Below, piece by piece: positions 1 through 8,000 of a stretch of DNA of 21,820 nucleotides. The stretch spans positions 1 through 21,820 of the forward strand of contig DYRX01000034.1 of NCBI GenBank assembly GCA_020718525.1. The letters are read 5' to 3'. The stretch comes from Victivallis vadensis. GTDB taxonomy: Bacteria; Verrucomicrobiota; Lentisphaeria; Victivallales; GWF2-50-93. The notes below the pieces were generated by a model. The model did not search any database. It was given only the letters and a program-made list of their open reading frames with translations, and was not told where the DNA came from. The position numbers were made by a program, and so were the translations under genes. How positions within the stretch are numbered: the first letter of the stretch is position 1; each line of letters starts with the position of its first letter.

Positions 1-222
1 CTGCATTGAGCCCAAGGAGTTATATTGATTCTTATCCTAAAACGATTAGAAATTCCGGTTCGGACAGCCGGCTCGATTGATCAGGGGACGAGATCTGACG
101 AACTCACTGGTGCTGCAAACTTCTTCTTTATCCAGTTCTGCGACTCTCTCCTAAATCCTATTAGGATTCTCAGCCCTATTATCAGGCTCATTAACAACTG
201 AGTCAAGAAATGAGCCGAGAGA
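1..222. other. Non-coding edge region, no convincing gene
   Basis: I see no open frame here that looks like a gene. A minus-strand frame that crosses into 290 overlaps the 199-residue secreted protein in another frame and has no recognisable content. The region holds two small palindromes: an imperfect dyad at 154-168 with 7-nt arms AATCCTA/TAGGATT, and a longer stem at 185-216 listed separately. It is AT-rich like the genes that follow it. Confidence 0.5.
185..216 (-). terminator. Possible terminator hairpin after the secreted-protein gene
   Basis: GGCTCATT (185-192) and AATGAGCC (209-216) form a perfect 8-bp stem with a 16-nt loop. It starts a few bases past the stop codon of the 223-822 gene on its 3' side. 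No T-run follows in the direction of transcription, so it would be a weak or factor-dependent terminator, or only a 3'-end stabilising stem. Confidence 0.3.
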
Positions 223-822
223 CTAAGGGACTGCCATCTCATTGACAAACGATGCAAGCTTGACGAGATATAGCCTGCATTCTTCCTCAATCATGTCCAA
301 ATACTGCTTTTTAAGGAAAAATTGACTTGTCTTTGTGGTCTGTCTGTATTCCACGTATGTGATTCCATTTCTTTGCGTGATCAAATATGAGCCGGAAGAA
401 GAGATTATATCTGGAACTGGGAGTCCGCCGCTCTTCTTGAAGCTTGTCATGACAAAGGATATTTTATTTTCCTGATCGTTCAAAGTCCTTTCAAATCCCA
501 TTTCGATTGAATAGAAAGCCTTTTTGTAGCGGTAAAGAAGAATGTGTCTGTCCGTTTCAGAGGTCAATATTTCAATCTTTGCATCGCTGACGACTTTCTT
601 CACATTTTCAGGCTCATATATAAGGGATTTTACCTCAGATATGTTTGGATTGGAGCAGTAGAATTCTGCGAGGATCTCGTAACTTTGCATATCTCTGCCT
701 TTTTTGAATTCGAAAGATAAGCTATCATTGTGCTTTGATTGCGCCAGCGCCGATAACGCTATAATTGATTTCAGAATAAGAGCAAAGGGCAATAAGAGGG
801 ATTTTACTTTTTTCACAATCAT
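223..822 (-). CDS. Hypothetical secreted protein, 199 aa
   Basis: I do not recognise a family. The N-terminus is a good Sec signal peptide: lysines at 4, 5 and 7, a hydrophobic stretch from about 8 to 26, and a likely cleavage after ALA near residue 27. The rest is a soluble, mixed-charge domain of about 170 residues with no transmembrane segment and no lipobox cysteine at the cleavage site. A periplasmic or outer-membrane-facing location is therefore likely. It is the last gene of a minus-strand run behind two methyltransferases, 57 bp after the second one. The start ATG at 822 has only a weak purine-rich stretch upstream (AAGAAAG). Base composition is AT-rich like its two neighbours, unlike the core cluster beyond 2517. 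No function is proposed. Confidence 0.6.
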   Translation of the reverse strand: MIVKKVKSLLLPFALILKSIIALSALAQSKHNDSLSFEFKKGRDMQSYEILAEFYCSNPNISEVKSLIYEPENVKKVVSDAKIEILTSETDRHILLYRYKKAFYSIEMGFERTLNDQENKISFVMTSFKKSGGLPVPDIISSSGSYLITQRNGITYVEYRQTTKTSQFFLKKQYLDMIEEECRLYLVKLASFVNEMAVP

Positions 823-879
823 TTTTTCATATGCTTTCTTCCGGACAAATCACAGTCACCTCTTCGCTTAGAATGCTGG

Positions 880-1632
880 TCAATTTTTGACTATTGGCGT
901 TTTATTGGCACTGGTATCGGGCAGACTAGCTCTAATCATGAGAGTCCCATCTTCATCTTTGCTTTCGAAAAGGAGTCCGTTGTTTTCTATTGCACTCCGA
1001 ATAAATATCTCTTTGACATGCCAAATTTTAGCATCAACACGAAGGAATCCTGCGAGCAGATTGTATATCATTAGTATCAATATGTCAAGTTGCGAAAGCT
1101 CTTTAGGGGACTTCCGTCCAAGAAACAATCTCCAAGGTAGAGGAGAAATCGCGAGAACAATAATTCCGCCCGGATTAAGCAAAGCCTTGCAGTCTGAAAT
1201 CCATTTCTCAAATTTCGAAATTGGAATATGAGGCAATACTCCGACGGCGCAAACCAGATCAAAATTCTCATTCAATTTTGGCATGGAAAAAAAATCTCCT
1301 GCAATGAACCTGCAATTGGAGTTGTAGCGGTTCCGTGCAAGCGCGTGCGATAGCATTTTTTCGGACAAGTCTAGTCCGATCAGACTCGATGCGATGCAAG
1401 AAAGTTTATTAGATACGATTCCGGTTCCACATCCGAGTTCGAGAATTTTCAGGTCTTTTAGTCCGCTTCCGGCTAGAAAGCGGATCAATGCGTTTGCCGT
1501 CCTCTCCTGTTCTTCGCCAAAAAGCAGATCGTAATGATCGCTGAAAGTATCATAGAAAGTTTTCTCCGAGTCGGAGATCAACGCGGTCAGGTACATTCGC
1601 ACGGACAGAATGAAATTTGTCAGCTTTTTCAT
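880..1632 (-). CDS. Class I SAM-dependent methyltransferase, 250 aa
   Basis: A small-molecule-type methyltransferase of the Methyltransf_11/25 sort. The glycine-rich SAM-binding motif I reads LELGCGTG at about residues 64-71, followed by an acidic residue at the end of the next strand (GLDLSEKM), the usual ribose-hydroxyl contact. A later segment (NFDLVCAVGVLPHIP) matches motif IV/post-motif regions. The frame is open further up to a TTG, but the ATG at 1632 forms an ATGA overlap with the stop of the preceding methyltransferase, which is the typical coupled arrangement, so I place the start there. The substrate cannot be told from sequence. The pairing with another methyltransferase suggests consecutive methylations in one pathway or related substrates. 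The gene is AT-rich relative to the core cluster. Confidence 0.8.
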   Translation of the reverse strand: MKKLTNFILSVRMYLTALISDSEKTFYDTFSDHYDLLFGEEQERTANALIRFLAGSGLKDLKILELGCGTGIVSNKLSCIASSLIGLDLSEKMLSHALARNRYNSNCRFIAGDFFSMPKLNENFDLVCAVGVLPHIPISKFEKWISDCKALLNPGGIIVLAISPLPWRLFLGRKSPKELSQLDILILMIYNLLAGFLRVDAKIWHVKEIFIRSAIENNGLLFESKDEDGTLMIRASLPDTSANKTPIVKN

Positions 1633-2444
1633 CTTCTGCCGATTTCCGTTATTTTTACCCAAAGCAATGGAATCCCGAGGACGCGTATCGTGGAGTATTT
1701 GACTCCTAGCAGTTGGAGAGAAGGGATGTCTGACAGATATTTGTTTATAGAAATAGGTCTGCAGTGTGTGTAGTAGCCGAGGCTTGACATGAATATTTTC
1801 CGCACGGTAGCGCTCGAGTGAAATTTCTCATAAATCTGTTTTGTTAAATTGAAGTAGCTTTTGCAAAATTTCGGAAGAGTTGAATCTGACGGAGAAGCAT
1901 CGAGAGTTGCAACTAAAATTCTTCCGTCATCTTTTAGCAGTCTTTCGCAGATCAAAAGCAATTTCCTGATTTGCATGGAACTTTGAAGGTCAAAAAGAAA
2001 AGTCGAAACAAGAAGGTCGTATTTGCACGAGGATTCGTCAAGCTCGAAGCAGTCCATGTTCAAAACCTTGAACTTTTTTTTCGAAGAGCATCTTTGCGAT
2101 TGAGATTTGAACTGATTATTCAGCCGTTCATGAGTCAGCTCGGACATTCTCGCAGAAAAGTCAACACACAAAAGATTGGAATTCGGATATTTTTTGGCAA
2201 TGAGACAAGACAACTGGCCAGTTCCGGATCCGAGTTCAATTATCTCGTCCTTTTCAGATATGCCGTCCGCCATATCGAGGATGTCAGTATTGACGCGACG
2301 CTCCCAGAATCCCATTAGTATATCGTAGAGGGGAACTTCCCAAAATAGGATTCGGATTTTTCTGGAAACTGAGTCGAATTCATTTTTTAGCGAGCTGGAA
2401 TCGAATGAAACATTGAGTTCTTCATTTTGATTCATATTGACCAT
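1629..2444 (-). CDS. Class I SAM-dependent methyltransferase, 271 aa
   Basis: Motif I is IELGSGTG at about residues 69-76, followed by a strand ending LLCVDFSARM with the acidic ribose-binding residue. A post-motif segment KYDLLVSTFLFDL and a strand GRILVATLD complete a Rossmann-like methyltransferase core. The N-terminal 50 residues include WEVPLYDILMGFWERR, resembling the cap helix seen in UbiE/Methyltransf_25-type enzymes. The gene overlaps the next methyltransferase by 4 nt (ATGA), so the two are very probably translated together. Two close ATG codons (2444 and 2435) are possible starts and neither has a strong ribosome-binding site. It follows bamA by 72 bp on the same strand, but its base composition is clearly more AT-rich. 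Substrate unknown. Confidence 0.8.
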   Translation of the reverse strand: MVNMNQNEELNVSFDSSSLKNEFDSVSRKIRILFWEVPLYDILMGFWERRVNTDILDMADGISEKDEIIELGSGTGQLSCLIAKKYPNSNLLCVDFSARMSELTHERLNNQFKSQSQRCSSKKKFKVLNMDCFELDESSCKYDLLVSTFLFDLQSSMQIRKLLLICERLLKDDGRILVATLDASPSDSTLPKFCKSYFNLTKQIYEKFHSSATVRKIFMSSLGYYTHCRPISINKYLSDIPSLQLLGVKYSTIRVLGIPLLWVKITEIGRR

Positions 2445-2452
2445 CGCGAGCG

Positions 2453-2515
2453 TCAGGCATTCTTTCTATAGCCGAAGATATTTGTTTCCAGCTCGAGATT
2501 CTTCTCTTTGTCCAT
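2453..2515 (-). CDS. Possible 20-residue ORF or remnant between bamA and the methyltransferases
   Basis: A start ATG at 2515 lies 1 nt past the bamA stop and is preceded by GGAG at an 8-nt spacing, located inside the end of bamA. It opens a 20-codon frame, MDKEKNLELETNIFGYRKNA. The codons (GAG, CTC, CTG) look like those of the core cluster rather than the AT-rich genes downstream. It could be a small coupled peptide, or the surviving start of a gene whose remainder was replaced by the downstream AT-rich genes. It may also be chance, since 20 codons is short. Confidence 0.25.
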   Translation of the reverse strand: MDKEKNLELETNIFGYRKNA

Positions 2516-2516
2516 G

Positions 2517-4844
2517 TCAAGGACTCCAGGTGAAGCCCATGTTGAAATGGAATCTGAGTTTTCTGCTGACACCTTCCTGGTTTTTGACGATGGGGTAAGC
2601 GAGGTCGAGCTTGACAGGAGTGTTCACATATGGGATCTTGATTCTGAGTCCATAGCCGGCGCCGACGTTGATGTCCTGGAGATTGAGATTCCAAGCCTTT
2701 TCCCAGACGTTTCCGAAATCGGCGAAGACAGCGCCCTTGATGAATCTGTAAATTGGGTGAGTGAGTTCGACGTTTCCGAGCATCATTGATTCTCCGCCAT
2801 AGGCATCGTCATTCGAGTCCATAGGGGATATTTTTCTGTAGGGGAAACCGCGGATAGTGTCTCCGCCGCCCAGGAAATAGCGGTCATAGAGAGGGATGAG
2901 CTTGCCGGATCCAATTCTTTGCGTCTGTCCGACCTTCAAACCTGTGTGCAGGGTGAGGGCGTTGTCCAGAAATGATATGTAATTGCTGGCTTTGGCTTCG
3001 GTCTTGTAGGTGTTGACGCTGGCGCCGAGGAATCTTGGATTCAGGTCACCGTATAGGGAGAGCAGGTAGCCGGAAGTGGGCTCGACCATGTTGTCGCGGG
3101 TGTCTCTGGCAATCTCCATGGAGAGCTTGCTGACGAGATCGGAGCCTTTCTGGTCCTGAAACATCTGGGAAAGCTTGTCGCTCATGTCATAGATGCGCAC
3201 CTGTTCAAGAGTGTATCCGAGCGAGAGGCTGTTGAATTCCAAAAATCTTTTCGTGAGGAAGACGTTGCCGCCGCCTCTGCTTTCGCTCCAGTCGTCATAG
3301 TCTCTGCTGTGGTAGTATCCGGACGTGTCCAGCCTCAAGGGGATGTCGAAGAGCCAGGGCTCAGTGAAAGACGCGGTAAAGTCGCTCCGCTCAATTCCGT
3401 ATTGCGCCTTCAAGTCAAGCCTCTGTCCGCCGCCGGTGAAATAGTTTGAAGGATTGAAGAGATCGAAGTTGATCTGAGATACCTCGACCATTCCGACCAG
3501 GCTGTCTGTGTCCGACATTCCCGCGCCAATTGAAAATTTCCAAGTGTCTTTTTCGTCAACTTTGATGTTCACGTCCTTTTTGTCCGCCTCGTCGGTGGCG
3601 GTGGAAAGCACTTCGACGTTTTCGAAGTAGTTCATTCCCATCAGACGCGCCTTGCTTGCTTCGAGCCTGCCTTTGTCGAGGGGATCGCCGGGCTCGACAG
3701 CGAGCTCCCTTCTGATCACGTAGTCCTTCGTGTTGCGGTTTCCAGAAATGTTGATATCCCTGACGGTGTAGGGTCTGCCTTCGCTTATCCTGTATTCGAC
3801 ATTCACGGTGTGTGTGTTGAAATCAGGGATTTTGACGGCTTTGCATTCCACATCGGAGTAGCCCAGGGGATGATATTGCGAAGAGATTGTCTCGATGTCG
3901 CCTTTTTCCCCGGAGTATTCGTAGACGCCGTCTGTTTTAAGCTTGAGCAGTTTCACCAGATCATCCGATGGGATGTTCTTATTTCCGGTCAGGGAAACTT
4001 CCTGAATCTTGTACGGCTCGCCTTCGGAAACATGAAAGATCACCGCCACATATTCAGGATCTTCAGGATCGTCCTTGAGCTCGATTTTGTCCACTTTGAA
4101 ATCCAGATATCCCTTTTCCCAGTAGAGTTCGCGGAGGCGCTCCTTGTCAATGTCGAGTTCGTCCTGGCTGAGGAGGCCCATGTTGAAGAGCCAGCTAAGA
4201 TACGAATGCTGTGTTCCGACCGAGTTGCGCAGTTTCCACGATGAATATGCGGTATTTCCCTCGAATGAGACCGAGAGCACTTTTTTGCGGAGATTCTCGT
4301 TGATGTCGAAGCTCACGTCAACAGTGCCATCGCCGTTGTCTTTTGTCACGGGAATGACAGTCGCGGAATTGTAGCCTTTGTCGGTGTAGAACTGCCTTAT
4401 CTTGTCAAGGCTTTCCTGCATCGCCTTGTCGCCAAGGGGTCCGTCTCTTTCCAGGACAAGGCAGTCCTTGAGCTTGTCTTCGGCGTATTTCTCGTTGCCC
4501 TTGAAATTGATGCTTCTGATTCGCGGCTTGGACTTCAGGCTGATAATCACTGAAATCTTTCCGTCGGCATCCTTTTGTGTTTCAGCGCTGACGTCCGAAA
4601 AATTTCCAGTTGAAAAAAGTCTTTTTATGTCCTCGTCGAGAATCTTCTGGTCATACTGAGTCCCCTTGACGGATCTGACATTGAAAAAGAGCATTTCCTG
4701 GGGGAAGTCGTAGCCGCCGCTCTGCTTGAAGGACAGATTGGAAATCTGCTGGGAAAAGAGAGGCGACGGCTGAAAAAGAAGGAAAAATGCAAAAAGCGCA
4801 ATGGTCGGAAAGAAAGCGCGCGATGGCGGAAGATGCCTTGTCAT
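2517..4844 (-). CDS. bamA: Outer-membrane protein assembly factor BamA, 775 aa
   Basis: BamA inserts beta-barrel proteins into the outer membrane. The start is set at the ATG at 4844, which has AGGA five bases upstream; the frame is open 9 codons further to a TTG. A signal peptide (residues 1 to about 32, ending LFSQ) is followed by a run of POTRA repeats (about 33-420). These are recognisable from the recurring pattern of a glycine/asparagine turn and a helix, for example INFKGNEKYAEDKL, VSFEGNTAYSSWKL, VSLTGNKNIPSDDL and INISGNRNTKDYVI. The Bac_surface_Ag barrel fills the rest. The loop-6 motif appears as IRGFPYR in the expected place near the C-terminus. The protein ends FTWSP, so the final residue is not the aromatic one usual for a barrel beta-signal. 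It follows dnaB by 36 bp and probably shares its transcript. Confidence 0.95.
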   Translation of the reverse strand: MTRHLPPSRAFFPTIALFAFFLLFQPSPLFSQQISNLSFKQSGGYDFPQEMLFFNVRSVKGTQYDQKILDEDIKRLFSTGNFSDVSAETQKDADGKISVIISLKSKPRIRSINFKGNEKYAEDKLKDCLVLERDGPLGDKAMQESLDKIRQFYTDKGYNSATVIPVTKDNGDGTVDVSFDINENLRKKVLSVSFEGNTAYSSWKLRNSVGTQHSYLSWLFNMGLLSQDELDIDKERLRELYWEKGYLDFKVDKIELKDDPEDPEYVAVIFHVSEGEPYKIQEVSLTGNKNIPSDDLVKLLKLKTDGVYEYSGEKGDIETISSQYHPLGYSDVECKAVKIPDFNTHTVNVEYRISEGRPYTVRDINISGNRNTKDYVIRRELAVEPGDPLDKGRLEASKARLMGMNYFENVEVLSTATDEADKKDVNIKVDEKDTWKFSIGAGMSDTDSLVGMVEVSQINFDLFNPSNYFTGGGQRLDLKAQYGIERSDFTASFTEPWLFDIPLRLDTSGYYHSRDYDDWSESRGGGNVFLTKRFLEFNSLSLGYTLEQVRIYDMSDKLSQMFQDQKGSDLVSKLSMEIARDTRDNMVEPTSGYLLSLYGDLNPRFLGASVNTYKTEAKASNYISFLDNALTLHTGLKVGQTQRIGSGKLIPLYDRYFLGGGDTIRGFPYRKISPMDSNDDAYGGESMMLGNVELTHPIYRFIKGAVFADFGNVWEKAWNLNLQDINVGAGYGLRIKIPYVNTPVKLDLAYPIVKNQEGVSRKLRFHFNMGFTWSP

Positions 4845-4880
4845 GCGAATCCTTTCCTTGTTGCGTTTCAAGATGCGAAT

Positions 4881-6341
4881 CTACGGGGATTCGGGTCTGG
4901 ATCGTGACGATTCCACGTCGTCGTACTTTTGTCTGCTGGTGAATTTCATCGTTTTTGGGAAGAAGGAGAGATCTTCCACGCCCGTCTCTCCATTCCTGTT
5001 TTTAGCAATGATCAACATTGCTTCGAGTCCCTTGATCTTATCCTCTTCGCTTGCCAGCCTGTGCGCTTCGGTGTCCCTGTGAAGGAAGGCGACAATGTCA
5101 GCGTCCTGCTCGATCGCGCCCGATTCGCGGAGGTTGCTCAGCTTCGGGATTCCGTCCCTCTGCTGTTCCGCGGCCCTGTTCAACTGGGCGAGCACCACGA
5201 TAGGCACTTCGAGCTCCTTTGCAAGAGACTTGATTCCTGAAGATATGAGAGAGACCTCGATCTGCCGCGTCTCGGACTTGCTGACCATGTCCGCCCGCAT
5301 GAGCTGGAGATAGTCAATAACGATCAAATCTATCTTGTGCCTCTGCTTGAGTCTTCTAGCTTTGGCGCGGAGCTCCATAACCCTCAGAGAAGGAGTTGGA
5401 TCAATGAAAATCCTTGCCTTCTTCAGGACAGATGCCGCAGTTGTAAGGCGATGAAAGTCGGCCCCGTGGATGCCGCCCTTGTTGAGAATATCCTTTTCAG
5501 AGACGCCAGCTTCGGCGCAAAGAAGCCTCCTAACTATCTGCTCAGCAGTCATTTCCATCGTAAAGACTGCGACGGAAAACTGCCTGTCGGTCTTTTTCAG
5601 CGCGACATTGGAGACAATGTTGGCAGCGAAGGAAGTCTTGCCGACGGACGGTCTGGCGGCGATCACGATCATCTCGCCCTTCTTCATGCCGATGATTCTA
5701 TTGTCAAAGCCGGGAAATCCTGTTGAAATTCCTGTTATGGACTCGTCTTTTTTTCCAAGCAGATCGAGATATGTGAAGGCGTCCATGACCAAAGATTCGA
5801 TGTCCCTCAAGGAATGGCGGACGCCCAAATCTCTCGCCTTCAAAATTAGGCTTTCAACATCGTCGAGTATCTGGCTCGCCTCTTTTTCGGTGTCGTAGCA
5901 GGAGTTTATTGACTGGGAGCAGGAGTTGATCAGCTCCCGGAGAACGGCATGCTCGTAGACGAGGTTGCACCAGGATTCCATGTGGGCTGTCGTCGGGACA
6001 AGTCCTTGAAGTTCAGCAAGATATGAGTCTCCGCCAATCCGCTCCAGTATGCCCTGCTTCTCAAGCTTGGAGCTGACGGTCATGTGGTCTATCTGCGCGC
6101 CCTCCTGATTTAGCTCCAGGGCGGCATCGTAGATTTTCTGGTTTGCAGGGTCGTAAAAGACCTTCGCATTTCCAAAGCGTTCAACAGCCTCGTAGAAGCA
6201 GGATGAATCGAGCAAAACGGCACCAAGCACCGCTTTTTCGATCTTCAGGCTGTGGGGAAGAGGTCTGTCCCCATCAAGTCTAGTCGTTTGCGCGGCATTT
6301 TCTTTTTCGCTCTTCCTGCTTCTTTTCGCTCCGTCCTGCAT
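4881..6341 (-). CDS. dnaB: Replicative DNA helicase DnaB, 486 aa
   Basis: The hexameric helicase of the replication fork. The N-terminal DnaB domain (about residues 28-130) starts with the family pattern PHSLKIEKAVLGAVLLD. The RecA-like motor domain has Walker A ARPSVGKTS at about 229-237, the catalytic glutamate in FTMEM (about 263), Walker B LIVIDYLQL near 339-346 and the conserved block LSNLRESGAIEQDADIV further on. The length is normal for the family and there is no intein. The start ATG abuts the rplI stop (TAG-ATG, no gap) and has no clear ribosome-binding site, so expression probably depends on translational coupling to rplI. The rpsF-ssb-rpsR-rplI-dnaB order is a common bacterial arrangement. 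Confidence 0.97.
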   Translation of the reverse strand: MQDGAKRSRKSEKENAAQTTRLDGDRPLPHSLKIEKAVLGAVLLDSSCFYEAVERFGNAKVFYDPANQKIYDAALELNQEGAQIDHMTVSSKLEKQGILERIGGDSYLAELQGLVPTTAHMESWCNLVYEHAVLRELINSCSQSINSCYDTEKEASQILDDVESLILKARDLGVRHSLRDIESLVMDAFTYLDLLGKKDESITGISTGFPGFDNRIIGMKKGEMIVIAARPSVGKTSFAANIVSNVALKKTDRQFSVAVFTMEMTAEQIVRRLLCAEAGVSEKDILNKGGIHGADFHRLTTAASVLKKARIFIDPTPSLRVMELRAKARRLKQRHKIDLIVIDYLQLMRADMVSKSETRQIEVSLISSGIKSLAKELEVPIVVLAQLNRAAEQQRDGIPKLSNLRESGAIEQDADIVAFLHRDTEAHRLASEEDKIKGLEAMLIIAKNRNGETGVEDLSFFPKTMKFTSRQKYDDVESSRSRPESP

Positions 6342-6791
6342 CTATGCGCGCACGACCCAAACCTTGACAGACGCGGCAACTTCCTTGTGAAGCTTGACAG
6401 TCACGTTGAAGGCTCCAAGCTCCTTGATGGGCTTTTCCAGTTCGACGCGGCGCAGTTCGATCGAGAAATTCTGTTTTGCAAGCTCGTCGCAAATCATATG
6501 CGCTGTGACCGAGCCGAAAAGCTGGTTGTCGTCGCCTGCCTGCATCGGGATGCTGATCTCGAGTTCGGCGAGTCTTGCAGATATTTCCTGCGCTTTGCCG
6601 AGTTCATCCTTCCTCTGGGCTTCAATCTTCTCCCTCCTCGATTCGACCTGGCGGAGAGCGGCAGGAGAAGCTTTAGCGGCAAGTCCCTTAGGGAGAAGAT
6701 AATTCCTCGCATAGCCTGCGGCGACACTGACTGCGTCTCCAGCATATCCAAGCTCTTCTATGTCTTCCAGCAAAATCAATTTCACGTTCAT
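6342..6791 (-). CDS. rplI: 50S ribosomal protein L9, 149 aa
   Basis: The N-terminal 23S rRNA-binding domain is nearly canonical: MNVKLILLEDIEELGYAGD, then the signature around AAGYARNYLLPKGLA. A long basic connecting helix follows (about residues 45-75, rich in R, K and E), then the C-terminal domain. The length of about 149 is standard. The start ATG at 6791 has GGAG seven bases upstream. The stop directly abuts the dnaB start. It lies 121 bp after rpsR, the largest gap inside the translation cluster, and that gap holds a terminator-like hairpin and a duplicated 11-mer, so rplI-dnaB may be separately controlled. Confidence 0.97.
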   Translation of the reverse strand: MNVKLILLEDIEELGYAGDAVSVAAGYARNYLLPKGLAAKASPAALRQVESRREKIEAQRKDELGKAQEISARLAELEISIPMQAGDDNQLFGSVTAHMICDELAKQNFSIELRRVELEKPIKELGAFNVTVKLHKEVAASVKVWVVRA

Positions 6792-6842
6792 TTGAGATCT
6801 CCGAATACTATGTTTTCCATGGATTGTTTGACTCTACCAACA

Positions 6843-6907
6843 AGGACGGACTAGGCGCGTCCTACAAAAAATGCCATCCGCCTTCTGACGGGCGGCAGGC
6901 GCGTCCT
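6843..6907 (-). repeat. Duplicated 11-mer in the rpsR-rplI leader
   Basis: On the minus strand AGGACGCGCCT occurs twice, at 6897-6907 and 6853-6863, 44 bp apart. Just after the second copy lies CGTCCT (6843-6848), which is complementary to the first six bases of either copy. The nearer pairing gives a 6-bp stem with a 9-nt loop. Pairing with the farther copy would instead enclose the terminator-like hairpin. This allows two mutually exclusive folds in the rplI leader, though it could also be a dispersed intergenic repeat. Confidence 0.5.
6866..6897 (-). terminator. Terminator-like hairpin between rpsR and rplI
   Basis: On the minus strand a G+C-rich stem (CCGCC at 6891-6895 reversed against GGCGG at 6878-6882, 8-nt loop) is followed within a few bases by six T residues (complement of 6866-6871). 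An alternative stem adds UGCC/GGCA with a small bulge and brings the stem up to the T-run. It fits an intrinsic terminator or attenuator reducing transcription into rplI-dnaB. Confidence 0.5.
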
Positions 6908-6912
6908 GAAAA

Positions 6913-7155
6913 TTAAAAAATCAGACTCAGCTCGCGGCCTTTTTTGATGGCGTCGGCGACAAGCTTCTGATGGACGTTGCAGTTTCCCGTGATTCTCCTG
7001 GGAAGGATTTTCCCCTTCTCTGTCTGAAACTTCCTGAGAACTTCCGCATCCTTGAAATCAATGCATTCGATCTTGTTCTCGCAAAGCCTGCAGTTCTTTT
7101 TAATCAGCGTTCTCTGTCTTCTTTTCCTTCTCTGAGCCAGCATCTTCTTCGCCAT
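6913..7155 (-). CDS. rpsR: 30S ribosomal protein S18, 80 aa
   Basis: A small basic ribosomal protein with the S18 core IDFKDAEVLRKFQTEKGKIL followed by PRRITGNC. It is a zinc-type (C+) S18: CRLC at about residues 22-25 and CNVH near 59-62 supply the four ligands, whereas many bacteria carry the cysteine-free form. AAGGAG lies six bases before the ATG. It follows ssb by 46 bp and precedes a terminator-like element. Confidence 0.96.
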   Translation of the reverse strand: MAKKMLAQRRKRRQRTLIKKNCRLCENKIECIDFKDAEVLRKFQTEKGKILPRRITGNCNVHQKLVADAIKKGRELSLIF

Positions 7156-7201
7156 TTTTCCTATCTCCTTGAATTGCTTAATTTGTTATTATTGTCAAAC
7201 G

Positions 7202-7957
7202 TCAAAACGGAATGTCCCTTTCGGGGGAATCCTCGACTTGGAATGCGTCATCCGCGCTTTCATCCATTGGGGGGGGCATGGGCATCGGCTCGGGCATTGG
7301 CTGTGGGGAAGCCGGCGCAAAATTCTGCTGTGGAGCGCCTCCAGATTGAATCGGACGTACTTCCCTCTGCTCGTTGAATGATGGCGGAGGAGGCGCCTGC
7401 TGATGATAGCCGTGATATCCGGATCCCTGGGAAGACCTGCCTTGTCCAGCGCCCTGCTGGTACTGGGTACCGCCGCCCTGCCCATAGCTCTGATATGACT
7501 GCTGAGCACCCTGGCCGCTTCTGTAAGATCCTCTCTGACCGCCGCCGGGTCTCTCGTTTCCATACTGCCCCTCGTCCTCGGGAATTTCATCCGCAGGACT
7601 GCCGCCCTGCGGGGCTCCGCCCGCCCCTTTCGGCGTAAGGAACTGAATGCGCTCCGCGACAACTCTGAACTTGGTCCTTCTATTTTTATCCTTGTCCTCC
7701 CAAGTCTCAATGCTGATTCTGCCCTCGACAAAAACGGAAGATCCCTTCTGGAGGTAGCGGTTGGCCGTCTCTGCCTGATGCCCCCATGCGTTGACGTCAA
7801 CGAATGTGGTCTCGCGTTTCTGAGTGCCGTCGTTGAGAGTGAAGCTCCTGTTGATCGCGACAGTCATGTCGCAGACGGCAGAGCCGCCGGGCGTATAGCG
7901 AAGCTCCGGATTCCTGGTGAGATTTCCGATGAGAAACACTTTGTTGAGGGATGCCAT
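7202..7957 (-). CDS. ssb: Single-stranded DNA-binding protein, 251 aa
   Basis: An OB-fold covers about residues 1-110, starting MASLNKVFLIGNLTRNPELR with the conserved AINRSF and WGHQAETANRYLQKGS segments. A long low-complexity Gly/Gln/Pro linker (about 115-230) leads to the acidic tip EDSPERDIPF, the conserved contact for partner proteins such as exonucleases and helicases. The protein is longer than E. coli SSB because of the linker, including a proline-methionine repeat (PQPMPEPMPMPPPM). GGAG sits nine bases before the ATG. It lies between rpsF and rpsR, its usual place. Confidence 0.96.
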   Translation of the reverse strand: MASLNKVFLIGNLTRNPELRYTPGGSAVCDMTVAINRSFTLNDGTQKRETTFVDVNAWGHQAETANRYLQKGSSVFVEGRISIETWEDKDKNRRTKFRVVAERIQFLTPKGAGGAPQGGSPADEIPEDEGQYGNERPGGGQRGSYRSGQGAQQSYQSYGQGGGTQYQQGAGQGRSSQGSGYHGYHQQAPPPPSFNEQREVRPIQSGGAPQQNFAPASPQPMPEPMPMPPPMDESADDAFQVEDSPERDIPF

Positions 7958-8000
7958 CTTCTTTGTCTCCGTTCAGCCTAGGGATGGAGGACGGCGCCGA

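Noticed and set aside
81..290. 69-codon minus-strand open frame at the window start
   Set aside because: It overlaps the start-to-end body of the secreted-protein frame, has no ribosome-binding site and shows no protein-like pattern.
2508..2789. Plus-strand frame opposite the bamA 3' end
   Set aside because: It is an acidic shadow frame lying antisense within strongly conserved bamA coding sequence.
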